A stretch of DNA of 64,000 bases. Source: an uncultured Marivita sp. GTDB lineage: Bacteria; Pseudomonadota; Alphaproteobacteria; Rhodobacterales; Rhodobacteraceae. Below, one piece after another: positions 1 to 8,512 of the stretch. The notes under the pieces were generated by a model. It saw only the letters and a list, made by a program, of their open reading frames with translations. It was not told the DNA's origin and did not search any database. Each line of letters opens with the position of its first letter. Positions within the stretch are counted from its first letter, which is position 1. The stretch lies in assembly GCF_947488135.1 (NCBI RefSeq), contig NZ_CANKYW010000001.1, forward strand, positions 558,001 through 622,000. The letters run 5' to 3'. Position numbers and translations under genes: made by a program.

Positions 1-305
1 GGGGCGATGTGTCCTTCGTGGTCGAGGAGCTCAAGGCGGTGTTCGATCCGCGCGGTGGGGCCTGGGTCAATGGCAAATACATCCCGTCGATCCTGGCCGC
101 CATCGGCGGGGTGATCGAGCAGCACATGATCGCCATCGGCTTTCTTGCTGGCGAAGGGATGGGCCTCAAATCCGATCCGCAGGCGCAGGTGGTGAATCTG
201 GCCGGCGGACGCGGGAAGGCGTGCCCGTCCTGTGGTCAGTACGACATGCGGATGATCGAGGGTTGCATGACGTGTGGGTCCTGCGGTCACAGCAAGTGCG
301 GGTGA
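1..305 (+). CDS. nrdJ: Vitamin B12-dependent ribonucleotide reductase, C-terminal end (partial)
   Basis: The reading frame is already open at the window edge (first full codon at base 3) and ends at the TGA of 303-305, so only about the last 100 residues are present. Class II ribonucleotide reductases make deoxyribonucleotides with adenosylcobalamin. The tail has the expected cysteine-rich end, CPSCG followed by CMTCGSCGHSKCG, which in this family carries electrons to the active site and may bind zinc. The catalytic barrel lies outside the window. The internal GTG at base 9 is not the true start. Confidence is high because the tail is distinctive. Confidence 0.88.
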   Translation, partial: GDVSFVVEELKAVFDPRGGAWVNGKYIPSILAAIGGVIEQHMIAIGFLAGEGMGLKSDPQAQVVNLAGGRGKACPSCGQYDMRMIEGCMTCGSCGHSKCG

Positions 306-640
306 GGTGCTTACGCGTGCGGAAAAATGGGAGTTGTGCGTCAATTCAAGAGCGTTGATCGCGCCCTGGTTGTCGCCGGTTTTTGGGCTTCGCGCACGAT
401 TTCTATACTTCGAGACGCAGATGCATGATCGCGAATCGTAATGTGAACTCAATACCGGCCAATCGAAGCTCCGGCCGGTTTCCGCCGGGTTTCAGACTGC
501 CAGACTGCCCTGAACCGCTTATTTTGCCTCAACTTTCTGCCTTTCGCATCAACGCCAAGGTTTCCGTCTCGATCAGTCCTGCGTATACTCCCGGCGTGGA
601 CCAGCGTGGAATAAGCGCGCGATCAGGGGGATGCGAGACG
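306..640. other. Intergenic region between nrdJ and ihfB
   Basis: This 335-base stretch holds no convincing gene. An open frame that runs into ihfB from base 383 has a composition unlike a protein and no ribosome binding site. I see a possible sigma-70 promoter near its 3' end (listed separately) and no clear rho-independent terminator for nrdJ. Confidence 0.5.
561..589 (+). promoter_or_regulatory. Possible ihfB promoter
   Basis: TTTCCG (561-566) and TATACT (584-589) are separated by 17 bases and lie about 50 bases upstream of the ihfB ATG. The -10 is good, the -35 is weak. This is pattern reading only. Confidence 0.3.
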
Positions 641-922
641 ATGATACGGTCTGAATTGATTCAAAAAATTGCCGACGATAATCCGCATTTGTATCAACGC
701 GATGTCGAGCGCATTGTGAACACGATCTTCGAAGAGATCATCGACGCCATGGCGCGCGGCGACCGGGTTGAACTGCGCGGCTTCGGCGCGTTCTCGGTCA
801 AGAAACGCGACGCACGTATCGGGCGCAATCCGCGCACCGGTGAGGCGGTCGAGGTAGAGGAAAAGCACGTGCCGTTTTTCAAGACCGGAAAACTGCTACG
901 GGACAGGTTAAACGGGAAGTAA
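641..922 (+). CDS. ihfB: Integration host factor subunit beta
   Basis: A 93-residue HU/IHF-family DNA-bending protein. The start is set at the ATG at 641, which begins [10 protein letters not shown] and is preceded by AGGGGG; the open frame continues upstream to 383 but that extension is not part of the family. The DNA-binding arm is visible as RNPRTGE around residues 62-68, with the family core GFGAFSV before it. IHF-beta pairs with IHF-alpha (not in this window) and bends DNA at promoters, origins and recombination sites. It is followed 6 bases later by the LapA-like gene and then trpF, so the three are probably co-transcribed. Confidence 0.95.
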   Translation: MIRSELIQKIADDNPHLYQRDVERIVNTIFEEIIDAMARGDRVELRGFGAFSVKKRDARIGRNPRTGEAVEVEEKHVPFFKTGKLLRDRLNGK

Positions 923-928
923 ACTCTG

Positions 929-1279
929 ATGCGATACATCCGCTATGCATTTCTTGCGGCGCTGGCCATTGTGCTGGTGTCGGTGGCTCTGGCCAATCGC
1001 GGCATGGTCACGCTGCAACTCTTGCCGTCAGGTCTGGCTGATCTGATCGGTATGAACCGATCCATCGAGCTGCCGCTTTTCATCGTGATCTTCGGCGGGA
1101 TCGTCGCGGGGTTGCTGATCGGTTTTGTCTGGGAATGGCTGCGCGAGCACAAGCACCGCGCCGCAGCGGCCCAGCGTCAGGCGGAGGTCAAGAAGCTCGA
1201 GCGCGAATTGCGCCGGACCAAGGCGGAGCGGGACAAGGACAAGGACGAGGTCCTCGCGCTCCTGGACGAGGCGAGCTGA
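929..1279 (+). CDS. LapA-domain (DUF1049) inner-membrane protein
   Basis: A 116-residue protein with a transmembrane segment at about residues 5-22, a second at about 48-68, and then a highly charged C-terminal helix rich in Lys, Arg, Asp and Glu that should form a cytoplasmic coiled coil. This is the layout of the lipopolysaccharide assembly protein A domain family, whose E. coli member works with LapB in controlling LPS synthesis. That role is not established for alphaproteobacterial members, and no LapB partner is seen here. It lies 6 bases after ihfB and 9 bases before trpF, an order common in this lineage. Confidence 0.8.
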   Translation: MRYIRYAFLAALAIVLVSVALANRGMVTLQLLPSGLADLIGMNRSIELPLFIVIFGGIVAGLLIGFVWEWLREHKHRAAAAQRQAEVKKLERELRRTKAERDKDKDEVLALLDEAS

Positions 1280-1288
1280 GCAAGTCCC

Positions 1289-1930
1289 ATGCCCTCTGAC
1301 ATTCGTGTGAAAATCTGCGGGCTGACCCGGCCCGAAGACGTGACTGCCTGTGCGACTGCCGGTGCGGCCTATATCGGGTTGAACTTCTTTCCCAAAAGCC
1401 CGCGGTTCGTTTCGTTTGAAACGGCGCGCGACCTGGCCGTGGATGTGCCCATCGGCGTTGGCAAGGTCGGTCTTGTGGTGAATGCGGATGATGCGTTTCT
1501 CGATGAGCTGATCGCCAAGGTGCCGCTCGATTTCATCCAGCTGCACGGCAGCGAGCCTCCGGAGCGTGTGGCAGACGTGCGCGAACGCTACGGCTTGCCG
1601 GTGATCAAGGCGGTGGGCGTCGCGGATGCAGAGGACGTTGCGGCGCTTGATACATTTGCCGATGTTGCGGATCAGCTTCTTGTCGATGCCAAGCCGCCAA
1701 AGAACGCGGTTATGCCCGGTGGCAACGGTGTCGCCTTTGACTGGCGATTGATTTCCGCGCGGCGGTGGTCTGTGCCCTGGCTTCTGGCGGGTGGTCTGAC
1801 ACCCGACAATGTTGCCGAGGCGATTGCCCTGACCGGCACGCGACAGGTGGATGTGTCCTCGGGGGTCGAGTCCGCGCCGGGGATCAAGGATGCCGGATTG
1901 ATCCGTCGGTTTGTCGAGGCCGCGCGTTAG
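1289..1930 (+). CDS. trpF: Phosphoribosylanthranilate isomerase
   Basis: A 213-residue TIM-barrel enzyme that converts N-(5'-phosphoribosyl)anthranilate to the corresponding ribulose derivative, the third step of tryptophan synthesis. Visible family motifs are VKICGLT near the N-terminus with the catalytic cysteine (about residue 10), LLVDAKPP carrying the catalytic aspartate (about residue 132), and the phosphate-binding end [11 protein letters not shown] followed by DVSSGVES. The length is normal. In many alphaproteobacteria trpF precedes trpB and trpA; here it is followed instead by the convergent pyrD, so the rest of the pathway must be elsewhere. Confidence 0.95.
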   Translation: MPSDIRVKICGLTRPEDVTACATAGAAYIGLNFFPKSPRFVSFETARDLAVDVPIGVGKVGLVVNADDAFLDELIAKVPLDFIQLHGSEPPERVADVRERYGLPVIKAVGVADAEDVAALDTFADVADQLLVDAKPPKNAVMPGGNGVAFDWRLISARRWSVPWLLAGGLTPDNVAEAIALTGTRQVDVSSGVESAPGIKDAGLIRRFVEAAR

Positions 1931-1946
1931 GGAATGTGTCGCTGAC

Positions 1947-1960
1947 TTCCGTTTACGGAA
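1947..1960. repeat. Short hairpin TTCCGT-TT-ACGGAA
   Basis: A 6-bp perfect inverted repeat with a 2-base loop sits between the convergent trpF and pyrD genes. It shares the core TTCCGTnnACGGAA with the second hairpin of the compound repeats at 8451-8491 and 18635-18677, and may be a partial copy. No T-run follows, so it is not a textbook terminator. Confidence 0.5.
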
Positions 1961-2006
1961 AATAGGCAGCCTTGCCCGAGTTAATTTCGAACCAGAGAGT
2001 GTCGGG

Positions 2007-3053
2007 TCAGGTGGCCGTGCCGACGGCCTCTGACACGGACCCGAAACCATCACGTTCGAGCAGGGTGTCGAGCCCGTGGGCGATGTCCGGGACAAGGCCA
2101 AGGCCCCTATACACAAGCGCCGAATAGAGCTGAACCGCAGACGCCCCGGCCTTGATCTTGGCATAGGCATCTTCGGCAGAGGCCACGCCGCCAACGCCGA
2201 TGATCGGCAGCTTGCCCCCGGTCGCACGGTAAAGCTGCGCCAACACGCACGTGGATTTTTCGAAGAGCGGGGCGCCGGACAGCCCGCCTTTTTCCTGCGC
2301 GTGAGGCGAGGTCAGCCCGTCGCGGTCGAGCGTTGTGTTGGTGGCGATCAACCCGTCGATACCAGAGGACAACGCAACCTCGGCCACATCGGCGATTTCT
2401 GCATCCGTGAGATCCGGCGCAATTTTCAGGAAGATGGGGATCGTTCGGTCAAGCCCATTACGTGTTTCCATAACCCCGGACAGCAGCGCACCGAGCGCGT
2501 CCTTGCCTTGCAAATCACGCAGCTTTTCGGTGTTGGGAGAGCTGACATTGACGGTGGCGAAATCCAGATGCCCGGCGCAGGTGGCCAAAACGGTGGCGAA
2601 ATCGGCGGCGCGGTTGTCGCTGTCCTTGTTGGCCCCAAGGTTCAGACCGATGATCGCGTCGCGGGGCCGGTCGGCGAGCCGCGCCGCGATGGCGTGCATG
2701 CCGTCGTTGTTGAAGCCGAAACGGTTGATCACCGCGCGGTCTTCGCTCAACCGAAAAAGGCGTGGTTTGGGGTTGCCGGGCTGAGGGCGCGGCGTGGCCG
2801 CCCCCACTTCGAGAAAGCCAAATCCCGCTCGGCTCAGCGCGCGCAGGGCGGTGGCGTTCTTGTCGAACCCGGCAGCGAGGCCCACCGGGTTGGGCAGGGC
2901 AAGACCGGCGATCGAGGTGCGCAGGCGCGGGCTGGTGATTGTGCCGGTGGTCGGGGCGAGCCCGAGTTGCAGCGCCCGCAAGGCAAGCCCGTGCGCGGTT
3001 TCGGGATCGAACGCATGCAACAGGCGCAGTCCCGCCTGCTCCAGCGCGCTCAT
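2007..3053 (-). CDS. pyrD: Dihydroorotate dehydrogenase (quinone), class 2
   Basis: A 348-residue FMN enzyme of pyrimidine synthesis that oxidises dihydroorotate to orotate and passes electrons to membrane quinone. It has the class 2 amphipathic N-terminal helix ([18 protein letters not shown]), the active-site serine segment NVSSPNT, and the FMN-phosphate loop [12 protein letters not shown]. The start is the ATG at 3051-3053; a longer open frame to 3179 would run into the upstream gene and lacks homology-like sequence. The ATG overlaps the stop of the DUF952 gene by 4 bases, which suggests translational coupling. Confidence 0.95.
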   Translation of the reverse strand: MSALEQAGLRLLHAFDPETAHGLALRALQLGLAPTTGTITSPRLRTSIAGLALPNPVGLAAGFDKNATALRALSRAGFGFLEVGAATPRPQPGNPKPRLFRLSEDRAVINRFGFNNDGMHAIAARLADRPRDAIIGLNLGANKDSDNRAADFATVLATCAGHLDFATVNVSSPNTEKLRDLQGKDALGALLSGVMETRNGLDRTIPIFLKIAPDLTDAEIADVAEVALSSGIDGLIATNTTLDRDGLTSPHAQEKGGLSGAPLFEKSTCVLAQLYRATGGKLPIIGVGGVASAEDAYAKIKAGASAVQLYSALVYRGLGLVPDIAHGLDTLLERDGFGSVSEAVGTAT

Positions 3054-3385
3054 GTCAGGTCGTCCGGGAACGCATGGCCGGACGCCTCGAGCGGCAGCGG
3101 CTTTGCCCAGACCATATCGGACAGGCGCAGCGGGCCATAGAGGTGCGGGAACAGGGCGCCGCCCCGGGAGGGCTCCCACCGTAGGTCGCCAGTGAGTGTG
3201 CTCTCGTCATAGGCCAGAAGCATCAGCCCATCGACGTCGGCGAAATGCTTGGCTGCGGTTTCGCGGACCTGCTCGGCGGTGGAAAAATGCACATAGCCAT
3301 CCGCCACGTCGATCGGCGCACCTTTGGTTTCACCTTGCGCCTGAAGCGCGGCCCATTCGTCGGAGCGGAGGATTTTGTATATCAT
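3050..3385 (-). CDS. DUF952 family protein
   Basis: A 111-residue protein beginning [11 protein letters not shown], the usual start of DUF952 proteins; the ATG at 3383-3385 is chosen over one 36 bases upstream for that reason. Family features seen are the conserved [12 protein letters not shown] segment, [11 protein letters not shown] and FPHLYGPL. The fold is related to ADP-ribosyltransferase-like or glutathione-S-transferase-adjacent proteins in some annotations, but no function is established. It overlaps pyrD by 4 bases and is probably co-transcribed with it. Confidence 0.82.
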   Translation of the reverse strand: MIYKILRSDEWAALQAQGETKGAPIDVADGYVHFSTAEQVRETAAKHFADVDGLMLLAYDESTLTGDLRWEPSRGGALFPHLYGPLRLSDMVWAKPLPLEASGHAFPDDLT

Positions 3386-3548
3386 GTCCCGCGATGTGCC
3401 GCCTGATCGGCGCGGCGTCAAGCACTGTCATCTGCCTGTTGATTTTGCGGCGTAAGCGCCAATTGCACGGCGCACCTTGCGTAAGTTTTGACTCCGTTCG
3501 CGCCGCGATGCACGATCACGCCATAACAATCCGACAGAGAGGACTCAC

Positions 3549-5108
3549 ATGTCTTACAGACTTCTTACAAGTGCCGCTGCGTTGGCGCTCAGCGCTGGTG
3601 TGGCACAGGCCGATTATTCCCTGACCATCCTGCACACCAACGACTTTCACGCGCGTTTCGAGCCGATCAGCAAGTACGATTCGGGCTGCTCTGCCGAGGA
3701 CAACGATGCGGGGGAGTGCTTTGGTGGCTCCGCACGTCTGATGACGGCGATCGGTGACGCCAGGGCGCGCAGCAACAATCACATCCTCGTGGATGGTGGC
3801 GACCAGTTCCAGGGCACGCTGTTTTACACCTATTACAAGGGCAAGCTGGCCGCCGAAATGATGAACCAGATGGGCTATGACGCGATGACCGTGGGCAATC
3901 ACGAATTCGACGATGGCCCCGAAGTTCTGCGCGGCTTCGTCGATACGGTGGAATTCCCGGTTCTGATGTCGAATGCCGACATCTCGGGCGAGCCGCTCCT
4001 TTCGGATGCGATCCAGAAATCGGTGATCATCGAACGGGGCGGAGAGCGTCTTGGCCTCATCGGTCTGACGCCGCAGGACACGCATGAATTGGCGAGCCCA
4101 GGTCCCAACGTGATCTTCACCGATCCGGTCGATGCGGTGCAGGGCGAGGTGGATCGCCTGACGGAAGAGGGCGTGAACAAGATCATCGTCCTGTCGCACT
4201 CGGGCTATAACACCGACATTCGCGTGGCGGAAAACACCACCGGCGTGGACGTGATCGTCGGCGGCCATACCAATACGCTTCTGGGCGATATGGAGGGCGC
4301 GGTTGGATCTTATCCCACGATGGTCGGCAACACAGCGATCGTTCAGGCCTATGCCTACGGCAAGTTCCTGGGTGAGCTGAACGTGACCTTCGACGACGAG
4401 GGCAACCTGACCGAAGCGGTCGGTGCGCCGCTCATCATGGATGCGGCCGTGGCCGAGGATGAAGCCACCAAGGCGAGGATCACCGAGGCGGCTGTTCCGC
4501 TCGACGAGATCCGCAACAAAGTCGTGGCCTCCACGGCCGAGGCCATCGAAGGCAATCGTGACGTCTGCCGGGCGATGGAATGCTCGATGGGCAACCTTGT
4601 CGCCGATGCGATGCTGGAACGGGTCAAGGATCAGGGCATCGACATTGCCATCGCCAACAGCGGCGGTCTGCGCGCCTCCATTGACGCGGGCGACGTGACC
4701 ATGGGCGAAGTGCTGACCGTTCTGCCGTTCCAGAACACTTTGTCCACCTTCCAGATCACCGGCGAAACCCTGATCGCTGCGTTGGAAAACGGTGTGAGCC
4801 AGGTCGAGGACGGTTCTGGTCGGTTCCCGCAGGTTTCGGGCATGAGCTTTGCCGTCGACCTCACCAAAGAGCCGGGCAGCCGCGTTTCCGACGTCATGAT
4901 CGGGGGTGAGCCGGTTGAGATGGACAAGGTCTACGGCGCCGTCTCCAACAACTTCGTCCGCAACGGTGGGGACGGCTATTCCATGTTCACCACGGCGCAG
5001 AACGCCTATGATTTCGGCCCCGACCTTGCCGACGTCACGGCGGAATACCTCGCCGAGAACGCACCGTACCAGCCCTATACGGACGGTCGTATCTCGATCA
5101 CCAAGTAA
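3549..5108 (+). CDS. Secreted bifunctional metallophosphatase/5'-nucleotidase
   Basis: A 519-residue periplasmic enzyme. Residues 1-21 are a Sec signal peptide ending AQA. The N-terminal calcineurin-like domain shows all metal-binding motifs: ILHTNDFHAR, DGGDQFQGT, GNHEFDDG, LSHSGYNTD and GGHTNT. The C-terminal 5'-nucleotidase domain shows NSGGLRASI and the substrate-stacking segment NNFVRNGGDGY. UshA-like proteins dephosphorylate extracellular nucleotides and sugar nucleotides so that nucleosides and phosphate can be taken up. A strong AGAGAGGA ribosome site precedes the ATG. It stands alone and ends in a rho-independent terminator. Exact substrate is unknown. Confidence 0.92.
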   Translation: MSYRLLTSAAALALSAGVAQADYSLTILHTNDFHARFEPISKYDSGCSAEDNDAGECFGGSARLMTAIGDARARSNNHILVDGGDQFQGTLFYTYYKGKLAAEMMNQMGYDAMTVGNHEFDDGPEVLRGFVDTVEFPVLMSNADISGEPLLSDAIQKSVIIERGGERLGLIGLTPQDTHELASPGPNVIFTDPVDAVQGEVDRLTEEGVNKIIVLSHSGYNTDIRVAENTTGVDVIVGGHTNTLLGDMEGAVGSYPTMVGNTAIVQAYAYGKFLGELNVTFDDEGNLTEAVGAPLIMDAAVAEDEATKARITEAAVPLDEIRNKVVASTAEAIEGNRDVCRAMECSMGNLVADAMLERVKDQGIDIAIANSGGLRASIDAGDVTMGEVLTVLPFQNTLSTFQITGETLIAALENGVSQVEDGSGRFPQVSGMSFAVDLTKEPGSRVSDVMIGGEPVEMDKVYGAVSNNFVRNGGDGYSMFTTAQNAYDFGPDLADVTAEYLAENAPYQPYTDGRISITK

Positions 5109-5137
5109 GCTGCTAAAGGCGAACTTGAGAAACCTTG

Positions 5138-5164
5138 AAAGGCCGGGTCCACGCCCGGCCTTTT
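5138..5164 (+). terminator. Rho-independent terminator of the 5'-nucleotidase gene
   Basis: AAAGGCCGGG pairs with CCCGGCCTTTT around a 6-base loop, 30 bases after the stop codon. The A-run and T-run make it usable in both directions, so it may also end transcription of the convergent MerR gene. Confidence 0.88.
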
Positions 5165-5168
5165 GCCG

Positions 5169-5585
5169 TCAGTGGGGTGTCTCGCACAGTCCGTGATCGG
5201 ACAGTGAGGCCAGAACATAGCAGTCGCCCGTGCGTCCATCGCCCGAACAGCCCTGCACGATCCGTTCCAGTTCCTGCTCCAACGCCTTCAGTTTGGAGAT
5301 CTTGCGCGACACATCGGCCAATTGGGTGCGCGCGATGGCGCTGGCTTCGTTGCAGGATCGGTCCGGGTGGGACTGAAGCGCGATCAGGGATTTTATGTCC
5401 TCAAGCGAAAAGCCCAGATCGCGCGCGTGACGGATGAACCCAAGCCGTTCGAGCCCGTCCTGATCGTATCGCCTTTGATTGCCCTCGGTCCTCCCGGCAG
5501 AGGGCATCAGACCGACCTGTTCATAGTAGCGTATGGTCGGCACTTTGACGCCGGTGAGCCTGGACAATTGACCGATGGAAAACAT
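5169..5585 (-). CDS. MerR-family metal-responsive regulator
   Basis: A 138-residue regulator. Residues 1-70 are the winged helix domain (SIGQLSRLTGVKVPTIRYYEQVGL), then a long dimerisation helix, then a C-terminal loop CSGDGRTGDC with a further cysteine before the helix in DRSCNEAS. The arrangement of one Cys at about residue 79 and two in the C-terminal loop is that of the ZntR/CadR/PbrR metal sensors. It is divergent from a cation efflux gene with a palindromic operator between them, so it is inferred to activate that gene when a divalent soft metal (zinc, cadmium, lead or cobalt) is in excess. Which metal cannot be told. Confidence 0.88.
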   Translation of the reverse strand: MFSIGQLSRLTGVKVPTIRYYEQVGLMPSAGRTEGNQRRYDQDGLERLGFIRHARDLGFSLEDIKSLIALQSHPDRSCNEASAIARTQLADVSRKISKLKALEQELERIVQGCSGDGRTGDCYVLASLSDHGLCETPH

Positions 5586-5597
5586 GCGAAATTCCTC

Positions 5598-5628
5598 TTG
5601 AACCTCTAGCCGCTAGAGGGATTACATC
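5598..5628 (+). promoter_or_regulatory. MerR-type operator-promoter of the efflux gene
   Basis: A perfect 8-bp dyad, CCTCTAGC (5603-5610) and GCTAGAGG (5612-5619) around a single C, fills the space between a -35-like TTGAAC (5598-5603) and a -10-like TACATC (5623-5628). The 19-base spacer is the overlong spacing that MerR regulators correct by twisting DNA. Confidence 0.82.
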
Positions 5629-5658
5629 TTCGGCTGACCAAATATCAACGAGGGTAAA

Positions 5659-6306
5659 ATGGCAGGATGTTGTGGCTCGGAAGCCAAATTCGATGGGGTG
5701 TCGTCTGATTACAAGCGACGCTTGTGGATCGTAATCGCCCTGAATGCGGTGATGTTCGTCGTAGAGATGACAGCCGGGCAATTGGCGCAGTCGCAGGCGC
5801 TTCAGGCCGATGCGCTCGATTTTCTGGGCGATGCATTGACCTATGGCATCTCGCTTGCGGTGATCGGTGCATCCGTTCGGGTGCGGACCCTGGCCGCCCT
5901 GGCGAAAGGGGTCAGTCTGCTCGCGATGGGATTGTTCGTATTCGGATCGACGGTGTATCGGGTGTTCTATTCAGGCGTGCCGGAAGCCGGGATCATGGGC
6001 GTGGTCGGGGTGCTGGCGCTCTTGACCAACCTTGCCAGCGTGATGCTGCTTGTGCGCTACAAGGATGGCGATGCCAATGTCCGCTCGGTCTGGCTGTGTT
6101 CGCGCAACGACGCCATTGGCAACGTCGCCGTGATGGTGGCTGCGCTGGGCGTCTGGGGCACGGCAACCGGATGGCCGGACCTCGTCGTCGCGGCGATCAT
6201 GGCGGGGCTGTTCCTGTCTTCGGCCTGGCAGATCATTCGGCAGTCCCTCGACGAACGACGGGAGGGGGATCAAGGTCCTGCGCAAGAGGCGTCAGCGGAC
6301 TTGTAG
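5659..6306 (+). CDS. Cation efflux (CDF-like) transporter, short form
   Basis: A 215-residue membrane protein with about six transmembrane helices. It resembles the membrane half of cation diffusion facilitators and lacks the usual C-terminal cytoplasmic metal domain. The expected site in helix 2 reads DxxxD (D54, D58, after the family ADAL stretch), while helix 5 reads C147xxxD151 with N155 where many members have HxxxD. A CC pair at residues 4-5 near the start could hand over metal. It starts 74 bases from the divergent MerR gene, whose operator precedes it. Proton-coupled export of a divalent metal is inferred. Confidence 0.82.
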   Translation: MAGCCGSEAKFDGVSSDYKRRLWIVIALNAVMFVVEMTAGQLAQSQALQADALDFLGDALTYGISLAVIGASVRVRTLAALAKGVSLLAMGLFVFGSTVYRVFYSGVPEAGIMGVVGVLALLTNLASVMLLVRYKDGDANVRSVWLCSRNDAIGNVAVMVAALGVWGTATGWPDLVVAAIMAGLFLSSAWQIIRQSLDERREGDQGPAQEASADL

Positions 6307-6334
6307 CCGCGGGCGGCACAGATAGAGTGAAGCG

Positions 6335-7000
6335 ATGTGCGGACGTTTTTCCCTGACAATGCCGTCGGATGCGATGGCGCAGTTGTTCGATGCGGTGCCG
6401 TCAAACGCGTTGCCGGAGGTTCCGAATTACAACATCTGTCCGACGAACCTCGTGCATGCGGTGCACAGTGCTGAGGGCCAGCGGCGATTGGTGGCGATGC
6501 GATGGGGGTTTTTGCCGCATTGGTACAAGACGGAAAACGGCGGGCCGCTTCTGATCAACGCGCGGGCCGAGACGATCGCGGAAAAGCCCGCCTTCAAGGC
6601 CGCGTGCCGCGAACGGCGCTGTCTGATCCCGGCCACGGGGTTTTACGAATGGACCAAGGACGAAGAGGGCAACCGCCTGCCGTGGTACATTCATCCGACC
6701 GACGCGGATGTGCTGGCCTTTGCCGGGGTGTGGCAGGACTGGGAGCGCGACGGCGTTGCGCATCGCACCTGCGCCATCGTGACGACGCAGGCCAATGACC
6801 GGATGTCCGCAATCCATCACCGGCAACCTGTCACCCTCGCACCCAGGGACTGGCCCCTGTGGCTGGGCGAGGCGGGCCATGGGGCCGCGACTCTGATGAC
6901 CGCGGCACCCGACGACGCGATGGCGTTTCACCGGGTCGATCCCAAGGTCAATTCCAACCGGGCGTCGGGGCCGGAGTTGATCGACCCGATCGCGACCTGA
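6335..7000 (+). CDS. HMCES/YedK-type abasic-site protein (SRAP family)
   Basis: A 221-residue SOS response-associated peptidase family protein. The initiator methionine is followed by the invariant CGRF, so Cys2 becomes the N-terminal nucleophile that forms a thiazolidine link with abasic sites in single-stranded DNA. Other family residues seen are the PNYNICPTN segment, the active-site glutamate in GFYEW and the histidine in HHRQPV. The protein shields abasic sites at replication forks from cleavage. The start cannot lie elsewhere because Cys2 must be exposed. It lies 28 bases after the efflux gene, with no obvious functional link. Confidence 0.92.
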   Translation: MCGRFSLTMPSDAMAQLFDAVPSNALPEVPNYNICPTNLVHAVHSAEGQRRLVAMRWGFLPHWYKTENGGPLLINARAETIAEKPAFKAACRERRCLIPATGFYEWTKDEEGNRLPWYIHPTDADVLAFAGVWQDWERDGVAHRTCAIVTTQANDRMSAIHHRQPVTLAPRDWPLWLGEAGHGAATLMTAAPDDAMAFHRVDPKVNSNRASGPELIDPIAT

Positions 7001-7057
7001 TCGGGGTTTTCCCCGTCCGCGCTTGGCAGTAGCGTGGCGCCGAACAGGGAGGCCCGC

Positions 7058-8443
7058 ATGTCCAACGCCAAGATCGACGCGACCATCGCCACGCTGCGCG
7101 AAATCCTCGGGGATCGTCTGTCCACCGGGGCCTCCATTCTGGATCAGCACAGCCATGACGAGGCGTACACCAAGCCCGTGCTTCCGGATGCGGTGGCCTT
7201 TCCCGAAACCACGGAAGAGGTTTCGCAAATCCTGCGGGTCTGCTCGCAGCACGGTTGCCCGGTCGTGCCCTACGGGATCGGGTCGTCGTTAGAAGGGCAT
7301 GTTGTGCCGGTGCAGGGCGGTGTCACGGTAGATACCAGCCGCATGAACCAGGTGCTTCAGATCAACCAAAGCGATCTTGACGCGGTGGTCGAACCCGGCG
7401 TGACCCGTATGCAGTTGAACGAAGCGTTGCGCGCGACGGGGTTGATGTTCACCGTCGATCCGGGGGCCGATGCCACGCTGGGCGGCATGGCCGCGACACG
7501 GGCTTCGGGCACCAACACGGTGCGCTACGGCACGATGGCGGACAATGTGCTGGCGCTCGAGGTCGTGTTGCCGGACGGTCAGATCATCGAGACGGGCAGC
7601 CGCGCGCGGAAATCCTCGACCGGGTATGACCTGACGCATCTCTTCATCGGCTCGGAAGGCACGCTGGGGATCATCACCAAGCTGACGGTCAAGCTGCATG
7701 GTCAGCCCGAGCATATCGCGGCGGCGACCTGTGCGTTTCCCGACATCAAGAGCGCGGTGGACACGGTGATCCTTGCCATTCAGATGGGGATCCCGATGGC
7801 GCGGGTGGAGCTGCTGGATGCCCTGACGATGCGGGGCATGGCGCTTTACAATCCGGATATGGTGTTGCCGGAAGCGCCACATCTATTCCTCGAGTTTCAC
7901 GGCTCCGAGGCCGGTGTGGCCGAGCAGGTTGAAAACTTCGAGTCGCTGGTAGCGGACCACGGCGGGTCGGGCTTTCAGTGGGCGACGAAGACCGAGGACC
8001 GCAATCGCCTCTGGCACGCGCGGCACAACGCCTATTACGCGGGCAAGGCGCTGCGGGCCGGGTCCAATGGCGTGGTCACGGATTGCTGTGTACCGATCTC
8101 GGCCTTGGCCGACTGCTTGATCCGCGCCACGGAGTTGGCGGAGGAATCGGGGTTCCTGGCCCCGATGGTGGGGCATGTGGGGGATGGCAATTTCCACCTG
8201 TTGATTCTGGTCGATCCGGCCAGTGACGAAGAGCTGACGCGCGCCAAGGCGCTGGTGGAGAAGGTCAACCGTCTGGCGCTCGAGTTCGGCGGGACGGTCA
8301 GCGGTGAGCACGGGATCGGGCTGGGCAAGCGCAAGTACTTGCCCGAGGAACACGGCGCGGCCTATGCGCTGATGGGGGTTCTGAAGCGCGCGGTCGATCC
8401 GGGTAACATCATGAACCCGGGCAAGCTGGTGACGCTGAACTGA
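7058..8443 (+). CDS. FAD-linked D-lactate dehydrogenase/glycolate oxidase-type oxidase
   Basis: A 461-residue member of the GlcD/DLD family. The FAD-binding_4 domain (about residues 35-215) contains PYGIGSSLEGH and GADATLGGMAATRASG; the FAD-oxidase C-terminal domain ends with SGEHGIGLGKRKYL and NIMNPGKL, the conserved end of cytochrome-linked D-lactate dehydrogenases. It should oxidise a 2-hydroxy acid, most likely D-lactate, and pass electrons to cytochrome c or quinone. The ATG at 7058 is chosen because GGGAGG precedes it at good distance; a GTG 24 bases upstream is less likely. It stands alone. Confidence 0.88.
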   Translation: MSNAKIDATIATLREILGDRLSTGASILDQHSHDEAYTKPVLPDAVAFPETTEEVSQILRVCSQHGCPVVPYGIGSSLEGHVVPVQGGVTVDTSRMNQVLQINQSDLDAVVEPGVTRMQLNEALRATGLMFTVDPGADATLGGMAATRASGTNTVRYGTMADNVLALEVVLPDGQIIETGSRARKSSTGYDLTHLFIGSEGTLGIITKLTVKLHGQPEHIAAATCAFPDIKSAVDTVILAIQMGIPMARVELLDALTMRGMALYNPDMVLPEAPHLFLEFHGSEAGVAEQVENFESLVADHGGSGFQWATKTEDRNRLWHARHNAYYAGKALRAGSNGVVTDCCVPISALADCLIRATELAEESGFLAPMVGHVGDGNFHLLILVDPASDEELTRAKALVEKVNRLALEFGGTVSGEHGIGLGKRKYLPEEHGAAYALMGVLKRAVDPGNIMNPGKLVTLN

Positions 8444-8450
8444 CACGGGG

Positions 8451-8491
8451 CAAGGATGCGTCGACGCATCCTTGCTTTCCGTTGACGGAAA
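8451..8491. repeat. Compound two-hairpin palindromic element, copy 1
   Basis: Two perfect palindromes lie side by side: a 24-bp one at 8451-8474 with core GATGCGTCGACGCATC, and a 16-bp one at 8476-8491, TTTCCGT-TG-ACGGAAA. The same two cores recur in the same order at 18635-18677 with different but still pairing outer bases. It lies between two convergent genes and has no T-run. It could be a REP-type repeat, a protein binding site or a folded RNA. Confidence 0.8.
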
Positions 8492-8512
8492 GCCTTCCGC
8501 GCTTGGCCGAGG

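Noticed and set aside
383-640. An N-terminal extension of ihfB from base 383
   Set aside because: The sequence is unlike IHF-beta and the family start with a ribosome site is at 641.
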